From a virus: a stretch of 64,000 nt of DNA. The DNA lies in IMG/VR virus record IMGVR_UViG_3300046543_000266, positions 1 through 64,000 of that record; one strand, given 5' to 3'. Positions 40,847-49,079 of this stretch are shown one piece after another. The notes below the pieces were generated by a model. It was not told the origin of the DNA and searched no databases. It worked only from the letters and a program-made list of their open reading frames with translations. A program made the position numbers and the translations under genes. The stretch's first letter is position 1. The number at the start of each line of letters is the position of its first letter.

Positions 40847-41053
40847 ATGGGCAAGCAGCTTTACGATAAGCCTATGACCAACATCGCGTGCCGCCTGAGT
40901 GACGAGGACATCGAGTTGTTCCGCGAGCTTGGTGGCGGCAGCTACTCGTTGGGCATCCGTCGAGCAGCACGCATGATCCGTGAGAACCGCCTGTCTATGA
41001 GCGCCGCCGTTCCCAGGCGCGATCTAGATTGGGTTGAAGTAAATAAGTCATAA
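40847..41053 (+). CDS. Small protein, possible ribbon-helix-helix
   Basis: 68 residues. IACRLSDEDIELFRELGGGS then YSLGIRRAARMI could be strand-helix-turn-helix as in CopG/Arc-type DNA-binding proteins. Modest evidence. Its stop lies in a late-type motif. Confidence 0.6.
   Translation: MGKQLYDKPMTNIACRLSDEDIELFRELGGGSYSLGIRRAARMIRENRLSMSAAVPRRDLDWVEVNKS
41036..41045 (+). promoter_or_regulatory. Late-promoter-like GAAGTAAATA
   Basis: One mismatch; overlaps the preceding coding end, 30 bases before ATG 41075. Confidence 0.4.
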
Positions 41054-41074
41054 CAATAATTCTGGAGTACCTAC

Positions 41075-41314
41075 ATGATAACGCTGACTGTGTTGGAAGC
41101 TGAGAAACTACGGTTGTACAAGAAGCGCATCGGTGCGATGACCGCGGCTGAAGCGTTAGAGCTTGCTATGGAGTCAGAGCAGTTCATGCGAGACTGTGGC
41201 CCGTTCGACGCGGCGTTCGAGCACTTTGCGCGTTCCTGCCGGGAAATGACCAACTACGCGGAACTCCTGGAGAAGGAAGAGCAGTCAGCGGCGTTGGCAG
41301 TAGCAAACACATAA
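41075..41314 (+). CDS. Hypothetical helical protein
   Basis: 79 acidic residues, nearly all helical. TGGAG before ATG. Not recognised; sits just ahead of the ligase gene. Confidence 0.75.
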   Translation: MITLTVLEAEKLRLYKKRIGAMTAAEALELAMESEQFMRDCGPFDAAFEHFARSCREMTNYAELLEKEEQSAALAVANT

Positions 41315-41331
41315 CCAATACAACTCAAATC

Positions 41332-43263
41332 ATGAATACCAATCAAGATCTCGTATCGTTGAAGCGACAGTACAAACGGGCGGTGGTCGCGTACTACAAC
41401 GCAGACAAGCCCATCATGACAGACGCCGCCTTCGACAAGCTGGAGGACCAGATCCGCAAGGCTGATCCGTCGTGGAAGGAACTGGCTAACACTGGCGTCA
41501 AGGTTGCGGACAAGAAGACCGAGGCACCGTTGGTCGAGTTCATGCCTAGTCTCAACAAGATGTACCCGGAAGCGGTCAGCAAGTTCTACGCTCGCCCCGC
41601 GTCGGCCAAGGTCGGCGCATGGCTATGGATGGACAAGCTGGATGGGACCAGCCTCCAGCTAGTGTACAAGAACGGTCGCCCCTTCAAGCTTATCACGCGT
41701 GGCGACGGCACTCTTGGTGGTGACATCAGCTTCTTCCTGCCTACCTTGGTGAAGCTCAAGCGTATCCCGGCCCAGATCCCCACCAACGGACAGGTGGTGT
41801 TCCGCATCGAGGGTCTGATGTCAGTCAAGACGTTCGCGAAGAAGTGGTCGCGAGGCGTCCGGGGTAAGCTCGGGTTCGACAACATCCGCAACATGGTGAA
41901 CGGCCTCTTCAACAAGAAGGACATGCATCCGGCGCTGGTTGATGTGGACTTGGTGGTGTTGGGAGTGTACGACATGACCATGTACAAAGGTCTGCAGACG
42001 GCAGCCCAATGGGGATTCAACGTCGTGCATTATCAAGTAGTGAAGGGTCACAAGGATTCAGAGAAGGGTCACAAGGACGCAGAAGCGCACGGCAAAGCGT
42101 TGGAGGATCGTCGTGCCGCCAGCATTTACGAGATGGATGGTCTGGTGATTGCTCCGATGATGTTCGAGTTGTCCTATCCCAACGCGGACAAGCCCAAGGC
42201 ACTGATCGCCTTCAAGTTCAACGACGAGGAAAATGCGCAGCAGGTCGTGGTAGAGGACATCATCTGGCAAAAGACGCGGCTCAAGCGCTGGATACCGAAG
42301 ATCAACATCAAGCCCACCAAGATGGACGGCGTCATGGTTTCGAATGCGGCCGCCCACAACGCTGAGTGGATGAAGGAGAAGGGTATCGGGCCGGGAGCTA
42401 TCGTCAAGGTTCTGCGCAGTGGTGGCGTCATCCCGAAGATTGTGGGCGTCGTCAAGAAGGCTGCATTCAAGGAACCGCCTGGACCGTATGAAGTTCAGGG
42501 CGTCCACTTCGTCATGGCCGAGCACGACAAGGCAACCGAAGTACGTGGCATCCACTTCTTCATGACCACGCTTGGCGTCGAGCTCCTGGCCTCGAAGACC
42601 ATCAGCTTGCTGTATGACCACGGCTTCACGACGCCTGAATCCTATATCAAGCTGGCCCACGCATCGGACAAGATCATCAAGCATACGCTGGCTCCCGCAG
42701 AGTTGGGTCCAAAGCAAAGCGCCAAGATCATCGCTGAGCTGAAGCGCGTGCTGTGCAACACGGTGTCGCTGCGTCTGCTGATGGTGGCGTCGGGTGCCTT
42801 CGAGAAGGGTGGCATGGGTAAGCGCAAGCTGGAGCAGCTGGAGGACGCTGGTATCGCAATGGCCCGCTTGTGCAACATGAAGAGCCCTGAGCTTATCAGC
42901 ACGGTGGAAAACATCAAGGGCTTCAGCAGCAAGACTGCCACGATTCTGAATGACGGCGTGAAGGTGTTCCGTGAATGGTATCGTCCGCTGAAGGGCGTGC
43001 TCACCGTGGACGGCGCGTTACCTAAGAAGGCGAAGCCAGTCGCTGGTGGCAAGCTGTCTGGTATCAACGTGGCCTGGACTTCGTACCGGGACAAGGATCA
43101 GGAAGCGAAGGTTGTGGCCCTCGGCGGTGCCGTGGTTCCGTACGGTGCCAAGATGACGGTCCTGCTGTACAAGGAAGGAGCCAAGTTCGCAGCCAAGATC
43201 GAGAAGGCTGGCGACAAGGCCATGACGTGGGAAACGTTCACCAACAATTATGGAGTCAAGTAA
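41332..43263 (+). CDS. ligA: NAD-dependent DNA ligase
   Basis: 643 residues. Domain Ia (YYNADKPIMTDAAFDKLEDQ, 21-40), nucleotidyltransferase with KLDG (adenylated Lys102) and EMDGLVI, OB fold (VLRSGGVIPKIV), HhH region (GMGKRKLEQL, IKGFSSKTA) and a BRCT-like end. The four-Cys zinc finger of bacterial LigA is absent: its place has HFVMAEHDKATEVRGIHFFM with no Cys. A short insert KGHKDSEKGHKDAE is a direct repeat. Seals nicks with NAD. Stop overlaps the next ATG. Confidence 0.93.
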   Translation: MNTNQDLVSLKRQYKRAVVAYYNADKPIMTDAAFDKLEDQIRKADPSWKELANTGVKVADKKTEAPLVEFMPSLNKMYPEAVSKFYARPASAKVGAWLWMDKLDGTSLQLVYKNGRPFKLITRGDGTLGGDISFFLPTLVKLKRIPAQIPTNGQVVFRIEGLMSVKTFAKKWSRGVRGKLGFDNIRNMVNGLFNKKDMHPALVDVDLVVLGVYDMTMYKGLQTAAQWGFNVVHYQVVKGHKDSEKGHKDAEAHGKALEDRRAASIYEMDGLVIAPMMFELSYPNADKPKALIAFKFNDEENAQQVVVEDIIWQKTRLKRWIPKINIKPTKMDGVMVSNAAAHNAEWMKEKGIGPGAIVKVLRSGGVIPKIVGVVKKAAFKEPPGPYEVQGVHFVMAEHDKATEVRGIHFFMTTLGVELLASKTISLLYDHGFTTPESYIKLAHASDKIIKHTLAPAELGPKQSAKIIAELKRVLCNTVSLRLLMVASGAFEKGGMGKRKLEQLEDAGIAMARLCNMKSPELISTVENIKGFSSKTATILNDGVKVFREWYRPLKGVLTVDGALPKKAKPVAGGKLSGINVAWTSYRDKDQEAKVVALGGAVVPYGAKMTVLLYKEGAKFAAKIEKAGDKAMTWETFTNNYGVK

Positions 43264-43607
43264 TGCTGATGCCTATGCTGGAAGTACGTGCCGGAAGCGC
43301 CTATTGGTTCAGCCTCTGCAACGCTCGTGGGAACACAGTGTGGGTTCCCGCGTTGGTTGTCGAGGTGAACGGTGCGCTGATGGCGATCAATCATGCAACG
43401 GCCCTTCCGTTGGATATCTCGGACAAGCGCTGGCAAGCCGCCAAGCTGATGTCGGAGTACACCTTCCACCGCTTCCTGTCGAAGACCTATGCCAAGATGG
43501 GTAATCATGAGAAGTCCATGGAACTGTACTGGAAAGCGATGGGGTCGTTAACTCCGGATCAGCATCGCAGCATTATCGAGTCCAAATCCACGCACGCGGT
43601 TTCCTGA
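43263..43607 (+). CDS. Hypothetical protein
   Basis: 114 residues: beta-rich 1-55, helical 60-114. TAATG overlap with the ligase gene. Not recognised. Confidence 0.75.
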   Translation: MLMPMLEVRAGSAYWFSLCNARGNTVWVPALVVEVNGALMAINHATALPLDISDKRWQAAKLMSEYTFHRFLSKTYAKMGNHEKSMELYWKAMGSLTPDQHRSIIESKSTHAVS

Positions 43608-43616
43608 GGAGCTACC

Positions 43617-43832
43617 ATGTCGCCATACGCTGGACTGGCGCTGTCGGTGGTTGTCACCAGTTCCTTCTTCCTGTATTTGCTTCCCGCGATCATCGCCAGC
43701 CGCCGTAGACATCGTCACGAGAACACCATCTTGGCACTCACCGTCGTATTCGGGTGGACTGTCATCATATGGCTGGCTCTGTTCGCATGGGCGCTGTACG
43801 GTGAAGTGCTTCCCAATCGCATCAACCGCTGA
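43617..43832 (+). CDS. Imm-like superinfection immunity membrane protein
   Basis: 71 residues, two spans. LYLLPAIIASRRRHRHENTI followed by FGWTVIIWLALFAWALY matches the T4 Imm-type pattern (LPxxIAxxRxHxNxxxI...GWTxxGWxxALxWA). Imm sits in the inner membrane and blocks DNA entry of later phages. GAGGAG before ATG; membrane gene 43844 is next. Confidence 0.78.
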   Translation: MSPYAGLALSVVVTSSFFLYLLPAIIASRRRHRHENTILALTVVFGWTVIIWLALFAWALYGEVLPNRINR

Positions 43833-43843
43833 TCGAGTCAACT

Positions 43844-44056
43844 ATGAAATATCCGTATCCTCACCACAGCTCCACGTATCACCGCTCTTCATCGGGTGGT
43901 GGCAATGCTGAAGACAACCTCAAATACTTTCAAGACAAAGCCCTTAACGCGAATGACGAGATGCTTGCCACCGCTATCGGCATCGCTGTCGGTGCCGTAG
44001 CAACTATCGCAGCGGCATGGGTCTGTCATCACTTGTTCACCAGGAAGACGAAATGA
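43844..44056 (+). CDS. Small membrane protein
   Basis: 70 residues: polar, His/Ser/Gly-rich N-terminus and one span (about 43-62, ATAIGIAVGAVATIAAAWVC). Follows the Imm-like gene by 11 bases; may cooperate with it. ATGA overlap with the next gene. Confidence 0.68.
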   Translation: MKYPYPHHSSTYHRSSSGGGNAEDNLKYFQDKALNANDEMLATAIGIAVGAVATIAAAWVCHHLFTRKTK

Positions 44057-44382
44057 TTCAACGTTTACTTTCGCTGTTCCGTAACGCGAAGCCTACGTTC
44101 GGCCAGCGCCTTGAATGTGGACCCGGTCGGCAAATCGGTGTTCATGGCCGGATCATCAAGGGATTAGGTGGTCTGAACGATTCCATGTTGTGTACGCGTT
44201 GTGGATACGAGCGCTATGAAGAACGCTGGTCCCAGGAAGAATACGACCGGGCAGTTCCGGCGGAGGCCACCGAAGCCATGTTCGCCGAAGTCATGAAGGC
44301 CCGCAGTCTGCCCGGCGGCATCTACGAAGAGGCCGACCTGGAAGCTATCCACTACCGACCGTATAAGAAGGAGAATACGTGA
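44053..44382 (+). CDS. Hypothetical protein with CTRC motif
   Basis: 109 residues. MLCTRCGYERYEERW looks like half of a zinc ribbon; only one other Cys (residue 22) is near. Not recognised. Confidence 0.68.
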   Translation: MIQRLLSLFRNAKPTFGQRLECGPGRQIGVHGRIIKGLGGLNDSMLCTRCGYERYEERWSQEEYDRAVPAEATEAMFAEVMKARSLPGGIYEEADLEAIHYRPYKKENT

Positions 44383-44574
44383 ATGAGCAATCACCAAGTG
44401 CGTCGCGGCGGTCCGAACGGTGTGACCTGTCTGGGAAACAACGAGCCGGACCGCAAGCCTTACTTGGCTAACTGGAACGGCGTGTCTATAGGCTGCTACA
44501 CCAAGGAAGAGGCTGCGGCAAAAGTTATTCAGCTTCGTGAAGCGGCCCGCAATGAATACCTCGATAACGACTAG
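44383..44574 (+). CDS. Hypothetical small protein
   Basis: 63 residues, ending in a helix (TKEEAAAKVIQLREAARNEY). AAGGAG 11 bases before ATG. Not recognised. Confidence 0.68.
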   Translation: MSNHQVRRGGPNGVTCLGNNEPDRKPYLANWNGVSIGCYTKEEAAAKVIQLREAARNEYLDND

Positions 44575-44591
44575 AAGGAGCGCCACTGAAA

Positions 44592-44939
44592 ATGGCAAGG
44601 CAACGACAACCATCACCCCTGAAGTGTGCGGTGTGCAAGAAGGCACACGGGGATCACAAGGAAGGAACTCTGAACTGTCCTATGGGAATGCGTCACCGAG
44701 CTGGAACCTATTCGTACTTCAGCAAGGATCAGTACTTCACGCTTCCGTTGCCAGACGTCAGCATTCGTACTCGTAGGCTACTCGAACGGTTCGATGTGCG
44801 TGCCCGTGAGTGGGGACGTATGCACGAGTTCGGCACTGGCCCGACTGTGGAGTTGGCCGAACGTGAATTCCGTCAAGCTCGTACCGCCTTGTACAAGCGT
44901 ATAGCCGAGCTCGAAGACGCCTTGTCCAAGGAAAGCTAA
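44592..44939 (+). CDS. Zinc-ribbon-like protein, copy 2
   Basis: 115 residues. CAVCKKAHGDHKEGTLNCP has the same C-x2-C-x6-H-x6-C spacing as the protein at 30880, then a helical end. Likely zinc-binding; role unknown. Stop overlaps next ATG. Confidence 0.7.
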   Translation: MARQRQPSPLKCAVCKKAHGDHKEGTLNCPMGMRHRAGTYSYFSKDQYFTLPLPDVSIRTRRLLERFDVRAREWGRMHEFGTGPTVELAEREFRQARTALYKRIAELEDALSKES

Positions 44940-45256
44940 TGCTCAAAGCTGTCGAGTATAAAGTCCGATTGTTCAATCGGGAAATTCGCAAGCTACCATT
45001 CGTCCTGTCGTTAACCACTGACTATTGCATCAACGGCGACCTGCTGCCGATCGTGGAGATTACTGCGGTGATCGAAACCAAAGAGCCGGTGCAAACATCG
45101 CAGTACCTGAAAATCATCGAACTGTTCATCAACCACTTTGGTGATCAGGCGATACCCACAATCGAGACTGGCCCGACCACTGTCGTCATCAGCAAGGGCC
45201 GGTTCACCAACGAAACTGAAGTCATACATAAAAGCTTCTATGCCCAACTCTATTAA
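44939..45256 (+). CDS. Hypothetical protein
   Basis: 105 residues, alternating strands and helices (LLPIVEITAVIETKEPVQTS). Not recognised. Overlaps neighbours on both sides. Confidence 0.72.
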   Translation: MLKAVEYKVRLFNREIRKLPFVLSLTTDYCINGDLLPIVEITAVIETKEPVQTSQYLKIIELFINHFGDQAIPTIETGPTTVVISKGRFTNETEVIHKSFYAQLY

Positions 45257-45647
45257 AGACCCAACCGCCACCGCCGTCGGGTATGATACCGACGATATCA
45301 TAGACATCGCCGAAGACTTCGGCACCGTAGTCGAGCCGGATCCGCGTGAAGGCATCCAAGGATTCGTGAGCTTCAGCTTCGAAGGGTTCATCAACTTCGC
45401 CAAGGCGCTGATCGTAGATGTGCGCAATGACGACTATTCTTCGCGCCTCAGCATGGACCACAAGCTTGACGTGGTGATGGCCCACGCTATCACCACGGCG
45501 CTCGGTCACGGCCTGTACGATCAATATGGTCCGTACATCCGCAACTGGCCCAAGGACGACAAGTACGTGCTGATGCATAGCGCACTCACCAAGCTTCTTG
45601 AAGAGCATCGTCAACGGCAAGCAGACAAGAGTCTACAAGAAGTGTAG
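45240..45647 (+). CDS. Hypothetical protein
   Basis: 135 residues, acidic first 40, helical end. Overlaps the preceding gene by 17 bases. Not recognised. A weak terminator covers its stop. Confidence 0.7.
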   Translation: MPNSIKDPTATAVGYDTDDIIDIAEDFGTVVEPDPREGIQGFVSFSFEGFINFAKALIVDVRNDDYSSRLSMDHKLDVVMAHAITTALGHGLYDQYGPYIRNWPKDDKYVLMHSALTKLLEEHRQRQADKSLQEV

Positions 45648-45651
45648 ATTT
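45632..45651 (+). terminator. Weak terminator
   Basis: TCTACA-AGAAG-TGTAGA followed by TTT; overlaps the stop codon. Confidence 0.4.
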
Positions 45652-45705
45652 ACACAAACTCGATTGTTCACAACATCATAAACAGAAATCACAAAGGGGT
45701 GTTTT

Positions 45706-46101
45706 ATGAAACGATTCTTGCTTCTGGCTGCGCTCGCGTCGACGGGTGTTGCTCATGCAGAGACTAACATGATCTTCACCGGGAACTTCGGCACGGGTCG
45801 AGCATCGTATGACCAATACGTCGACGGGTACAGTGTTCGTTCCGAAGGTAGCGAGGTCTACATCGCGGTAGCGGTTAAGCAGTACAAGATGGCGCAGACG
45901 TGGCCGGGTGCGGAGCGCAAGATGTACACTCACATGTTCATGCGCACGCGTGTGAACTGCGGTACGGGAACCGTAGGGTTTGAGCGTGTGATAGTTTCGG
46001 CCAACGGTCAAGAAGTCGACGATTTCACGACAGACGGCGAAATGATGTCTGCTGGCTTCAACACCAACAAGTCGGCGATCCGCGATCTTATCTGCAAGTA
46101 A
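45706..46101 (+). CDS. Exported protein, Adhesin_E-like
   Basis: 131 residues with signal peptide 1-18 (MKRFLLLAALASTGVAHA), so periplasmic. The mature part is beta-rich with two Cys (VNCGTGTVG and DLICK at the end), a layout similar to the surface-adhesin-E family, which have a disulfide. Family match tentative; export is clear. Genes of this kind in phages often alter the envelope. Confidence 0.7.
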   Translation: MKRFLLLAALASTGVAHAETNMIFTGNFGTGRASYDQYVDGYSVRSEGSEVYIAVAVKQYKMAQTWPGAERKMYTHMFMRTRVNCGTGTVGFERVIVSANGQEVDDFTTDGEMMSAGFNTNKSAIRDLICK

Positions 46102-46180
46102 CACTCGATTGCGTACGAAGAACACCTGTCATTTGCATCCGCCGGAAGTACTAACCTTCTCCACACAAAGATAATAAATC

Positions 46181-46519
46181 ATGAAAAAGATCATTGCTAT
46201 CGTCCTTGCATCCTTCGCACTCAACGCACACGCGGTCACCCCTGAACAGCAGATGGAGCGCGACGCCAATTGCGATATGATGGCGGGCTTCGGTGAGGTG
46301 GCAGCCCAGATGAAGGCCAAAGGTGGTAAGTACACCGACTACGCAGAAGTGGTCGACGCGACGCTTCGTCAAGAGCCGGCGGGCAAGCGGTACTCGATGG
46401 GGATTCATCGCATTGGCTCGTGGGTCTTCAGCCGGAACCAGCCTATGACCGACGTAGAAGTCAAGCGCAACACTCGCATCTCGTGCCAGCTCATGCCTGA
46501 GTGGTACGGTGTGAAGTAA
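46181..46519 (+). CDS. Small exported protein
   Basis: 112 residues; signal peptide 1-18 (MKKIIAIVLASFALNAHA). Mature part has two Cys (ANCDMM and RISCQL) that could pair. Not recognised. Forms an envelope-directed pair with the gene before it. Confidence 0.72.
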   Translation: MKKIIAIVLASFALNAHAVTPEQQMERDANCDMMAGFGEVAAQMKAKGGKYTDYAEVVDATLRQEPAGKRYSMGIHRIGSWVFSRNQPMTDVEVKRNTRISCQLMPEWYGVK

Positions 46520-46543
46520 CCCCTTTCCAACAAAGATAACATC

Positions 46544-46813
46544 ATGAATAACCGAATCGCAAAGGTTCCGATGATCCGAGAGGTCACGCAGTACTCCGCA
46601 CCTGACGGCAAGGTATTCCCCTCAGAGCAACAGGCTCAGCGTCACGCTGATGACCTGCTGTGCAACAAGCTCGAAGCGTTGATCAATCTTGCATTCCCAA
46701 CCGGTCACCGCCCTTCCACAATCAAAGCGGTAGAGCTTCTAGCCGAAGATCGCACTATCGCCGTTTCCATGTTGCGTGGGCTGCTCGACGTCCTTACCTA
46801 CGGCGACGAGTAA
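46544..46813 (+). CDS. Hypothetical protein
   Basis: 89 residues, opening with VTQYSAPDGKVFPSEQQAQR, similar to the start of the protein at 28191; helical end. Function unknown. Confidence 0.72.
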   Translation: MNNRIAKVPMIREVTQYSAPDGKVFPSEQQAQRHADDLLCNKLEALINLAFPTGHRPSTIKAVELLAEDRTIAVSMLRGLLDVLTYGDE

Positions 46814-46863
46814 CCAACTCGACTAACAAACCCGGTTCTATAACAATCTATGGAGAAGTAGCA

Positions 46864-47394
46864 ATGGACAACCAACACAAACACATCCGTGGCTATCGCG
46901 ATCTGACTGCTGCCGACATCGCGCTGATGAACACGTTGAAGCGGCAGGAGGCGAGCCTCAACCGCATTCTGACGGAAACCACGCAGACGTTCATGCGCAT
47001 CCTGGAAAGCGAGGCGACCAACGGTCTGCTGGCGCAACCCATCTACAGCGACAAGGTCCACACGCACAGCGAGCTGATGTCGAAGGCTAGGGACCAGCTG
47101 ATGGTGGGCTTCATGCTGGCGATCCGGTCCGTGGCACAGCCGCAACCTCTGCAGGAAGAGCAGACGCCGTTCGTGCCGTGGCGACGTGTCAACATTGACT
47201 CGATGTCCGACGAGAAGCTGAAGGCCAGCCCAGATCAGTTGGTACTCGCGATCAACGAGGACGGTCAGATCGAGCAGACCACGTATGCCACGATCCGATC
47301 AACGTTTGCCCGCACTGTCCCGTCCAGCCGTGGCATTCCCAGTTACTATCGCGCGTTCTGCCCGCTGTCGGATCTGCCGCTGCCCAAGGAGTGA
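46864..47394 (+). CDS. Acb2-like candidate anti-CBASS protein
   Basis: 176 residues. HIRGYRDLTAADIALMNTLK (7-26) and ARDQLMVGFMLAIRSVAQP (75-93) match the two signature helices of the Acb2 family (GYRxLxxxEIxLxNxxK ... ARTxLQxGFMxLxRAVAxP), which sequester cyclic nucleotides made by CBASS defence. The C-terminal ~80 residues are extra and unmatched. GAAGTAG precedes ATG 46864. Identification is by pattern only. Confidence 0.68.
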   Translation: MDNQHKHIRGYRDLTAADIALMNTLKRQEASLNRILTETTQTFMRILESEATNGLLAQPIYSDKVHTHSELMSKARDQLMVGFMLAIRSVAQPQPLQEEQTPFVPWRRVNIDSMSDEKLKASPDQLVLAINEDGQIEQTTYATIRSTFARTVPSSRGIPSYYRAFCPLSDLPLPKE

Positions 47395-47396
47395 TG

Positions 47397-47969
47397 ATGC
47401 AACTTGATTTGCGTCGACGTGCAGTCATGGGCACGTTCTTGTTCAATCCTGCGTGGGTTGCGCAAGTGCCCACTCCAGGCTTTCAATCGAGAAGCATCTG
47501 GGCCAGCGCTCCCACGGTGTTCCAGGACATCTGGCCGGAAGCGAAGTCAAGTTCACCCGTCGCTGCACTGTGCGGTTCGCTTACCTTGCAAGGTCTACTG
47601 TACGTAGCTGCTCGGGTCGAAAGCGTGTGGCGTCCGTCCACGGATCAACGCGCAGTTATGCCTTCCATTCCTTTGGACGGTGTTCGTTACGAGTCCCCAC
47701 TGTTCGCACCTACTGAAGCCGGTATGCAATATCTGCTGACTAGCGACGATTTCGACCACCGGTCACTAGTCGAGCTCGGCATCCCGCGCGGCTGGCGCAA
47801 GATTGCCTACGACGCGCAGAACACCAAAGTCAGTCGGATGTTCGAGCACTTCGTCCATTACACGGTGGATGAACGCGATCATCTGATCGGCCGTGCCCTA
47901 GCGCGGCGACGACAACCGCGATCTGGAAACTCGCGTGGGAAGCAACCAGCAATTCTGAAGGGTGATTGA
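47397..47969 (+). CDS. Hypothetical protein
   Basis: 190 residues, alpha/beta, basic C-terminus (ARRRQPRSGNSRGK). Not recognised. AAGGAG (47386-47391) serves ATG 47394 or 47397. Adjacent to the Acb2-like gene. Confidence 0.72.
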   Translation: MQLDLRRRAVMGTFLFNPAWVAQVPTPGFQSRSIWASAPTVFQDIWPEAKSSSPVAALCGSLTLQGLLYVAARVESVWRPSTDQRAVMPSIPLDGVRYESPLFAPTEAGMQYLLTSDDFDHRSLVELGIPRGWRKIAYDAQNTKVSRMFEHFVHYTVDERDHLIGRALARRRQPRSGNSRGKQPAILKGD

Positions 47970-47980
47970 CGGAGGCGGTC

Positions 47981-48223
47981 ATGATTGGCATTAGCTCTAA
48001 ACCGAAGTACGCTCGTGGTGAGGAAGTCAGGCTAAGTCACACGGTAGACGCGGTGACTGGATTGGTAATCGATGTATTGCCGGGCGAGATCAACACAAAG
48101 CGATTGCTGTACGTGGTTGCCCTCAAGAATCCTCTGATCGACACTGCTGACGTGCACAATCGATACACCATTCAGTTCCTCGAAGCTGAAGAGCTTCGAC
48201 CATACGTAGCGGAGAGTTCATAA
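47981..48223 (+). CDS. Small SH3-like barrel candidate
   Basis: 80 residues. KYARGEEVRLSHTVDAVTGL and LYVVALKN read as strands of an SH3-like barrel. GGAGG before ATG 47981; TAATG overlap downstream. Confidence 0.65.
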   Translation: MIGISSKPKYARGEEVRLSHTVDAVTGLVIDVLPGEINTKRLLYVVALKNPLIDTADVHNRYTIQFLEAEELRPYVAESS

Positions 48224-48570
48224 TGGGTATCGGCCCTGGATACAAGTATCGAGGTTGTTCATCCTCGCCGTATAGCGTGCCGGACAGCAATCCGATACCG
48301 ACACGCTTCACGGTGCTGGATTGGCAGTACTTCCGCAACCGAAAGGGGAAACTGTATTTGCTTGTGAAGGTGAAGTACCCAGACGCCACGAACTTCGACG
48401 GCATCAAGGTTATGCTGTACCAAGGCTTTGCTCACGTGGATGATCTGCTGAATGCCACGAACAACGAGCTCGATCCGCACTTCTCTGAGCATGGCATCAG
48501 CCCAATCGCGCGGTTCCCACCCACTGACGCCGGATGGCGCCGAGCCCTCCGCTTCGCAGGTTCACTATGA
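48223..48570 (+). CDS. Hypothetical protein
   Basis: 115 residues, beta-rich centre (GKLYLLVKVKYPD). Not recognised. Overlaps both neighbours. Confidence 0.72.
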   Translation: MGIGPGYKYRGCSSSPYSVPDSNPIPTRFTVLDWQYFRNRKGKLYLLVKVKYPDATNFDGIKVMLYQGFAHVDDLLNATNNELDPHFSEHGISPIARFPPTDAGWRRALRFAGSL

Positions 48571-49079
48571 ACAACAAGCACACTATGAACAACAAGCATG
48601 AAGTGACCGTTACCTCCGCCCCGGCCGCGTATCGGGTGTGGCCTTCCGGTGGAAACGCCTGGATTCTCACCCATGACGCGGCGTTTGTGGACTTCGCACG
48701 GCTCCACAAGTGGGAAGTCGTTGAACTGTTCGACAAAAGACAACTGCTACTGGTCGACGGCCTACCTGAGCCACGCATCGCCGAGTTAGCAGAGGCGACT
48801 CTGTGGCTCGCTTCGCGTTCGTTAGATGGTAGAATCGAAGATTACCTTGTGGACGCGATCACCACTGCGGTTCACGAGGCGGTCAGCGTATCTCAGGAAC
48901 ATGATCGCCTAGACGCCGACCGATGGCGAGCCTTCATGGCCGCCGGTATCCGTGGTGACTTGTGGGTCACGGCGTATCGACCACTAGGTCGAGCGAAGAA
49001 ACCTTCGGCTGTGCCTGTTATGGACCTGAATAGTTTCGCAGACGGACTTATCAACCCATCAACAAAGAGGGAATCGTGA
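48567..49079 (+). CDS. Hypothetical protein with duplicated start
   Basis: 170 residues. Begins MNNKHTMNNKHEVTV: a 15-base direct repeat duplicates the start codon, so translation could begin at 48567 or 48585. Body helical, not recognised. GTGA overlap with the next gene. Confidence 0.72.
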   Translation: MNNKHTMNNKHEVTVTSAPAAYRVWPSGGNAWILTHDAAFVDFARLHKWEVVELFDKRQLLLVDGLPEPRIAELAEATLWLASRSLDGRIEDYLVDAITTAVHEAVSVSQEHDRLDADRWRAFMAAGIRGDLWVTAYRPLGRAKKPSAVPVMDLNSFADGLINPSTKRES

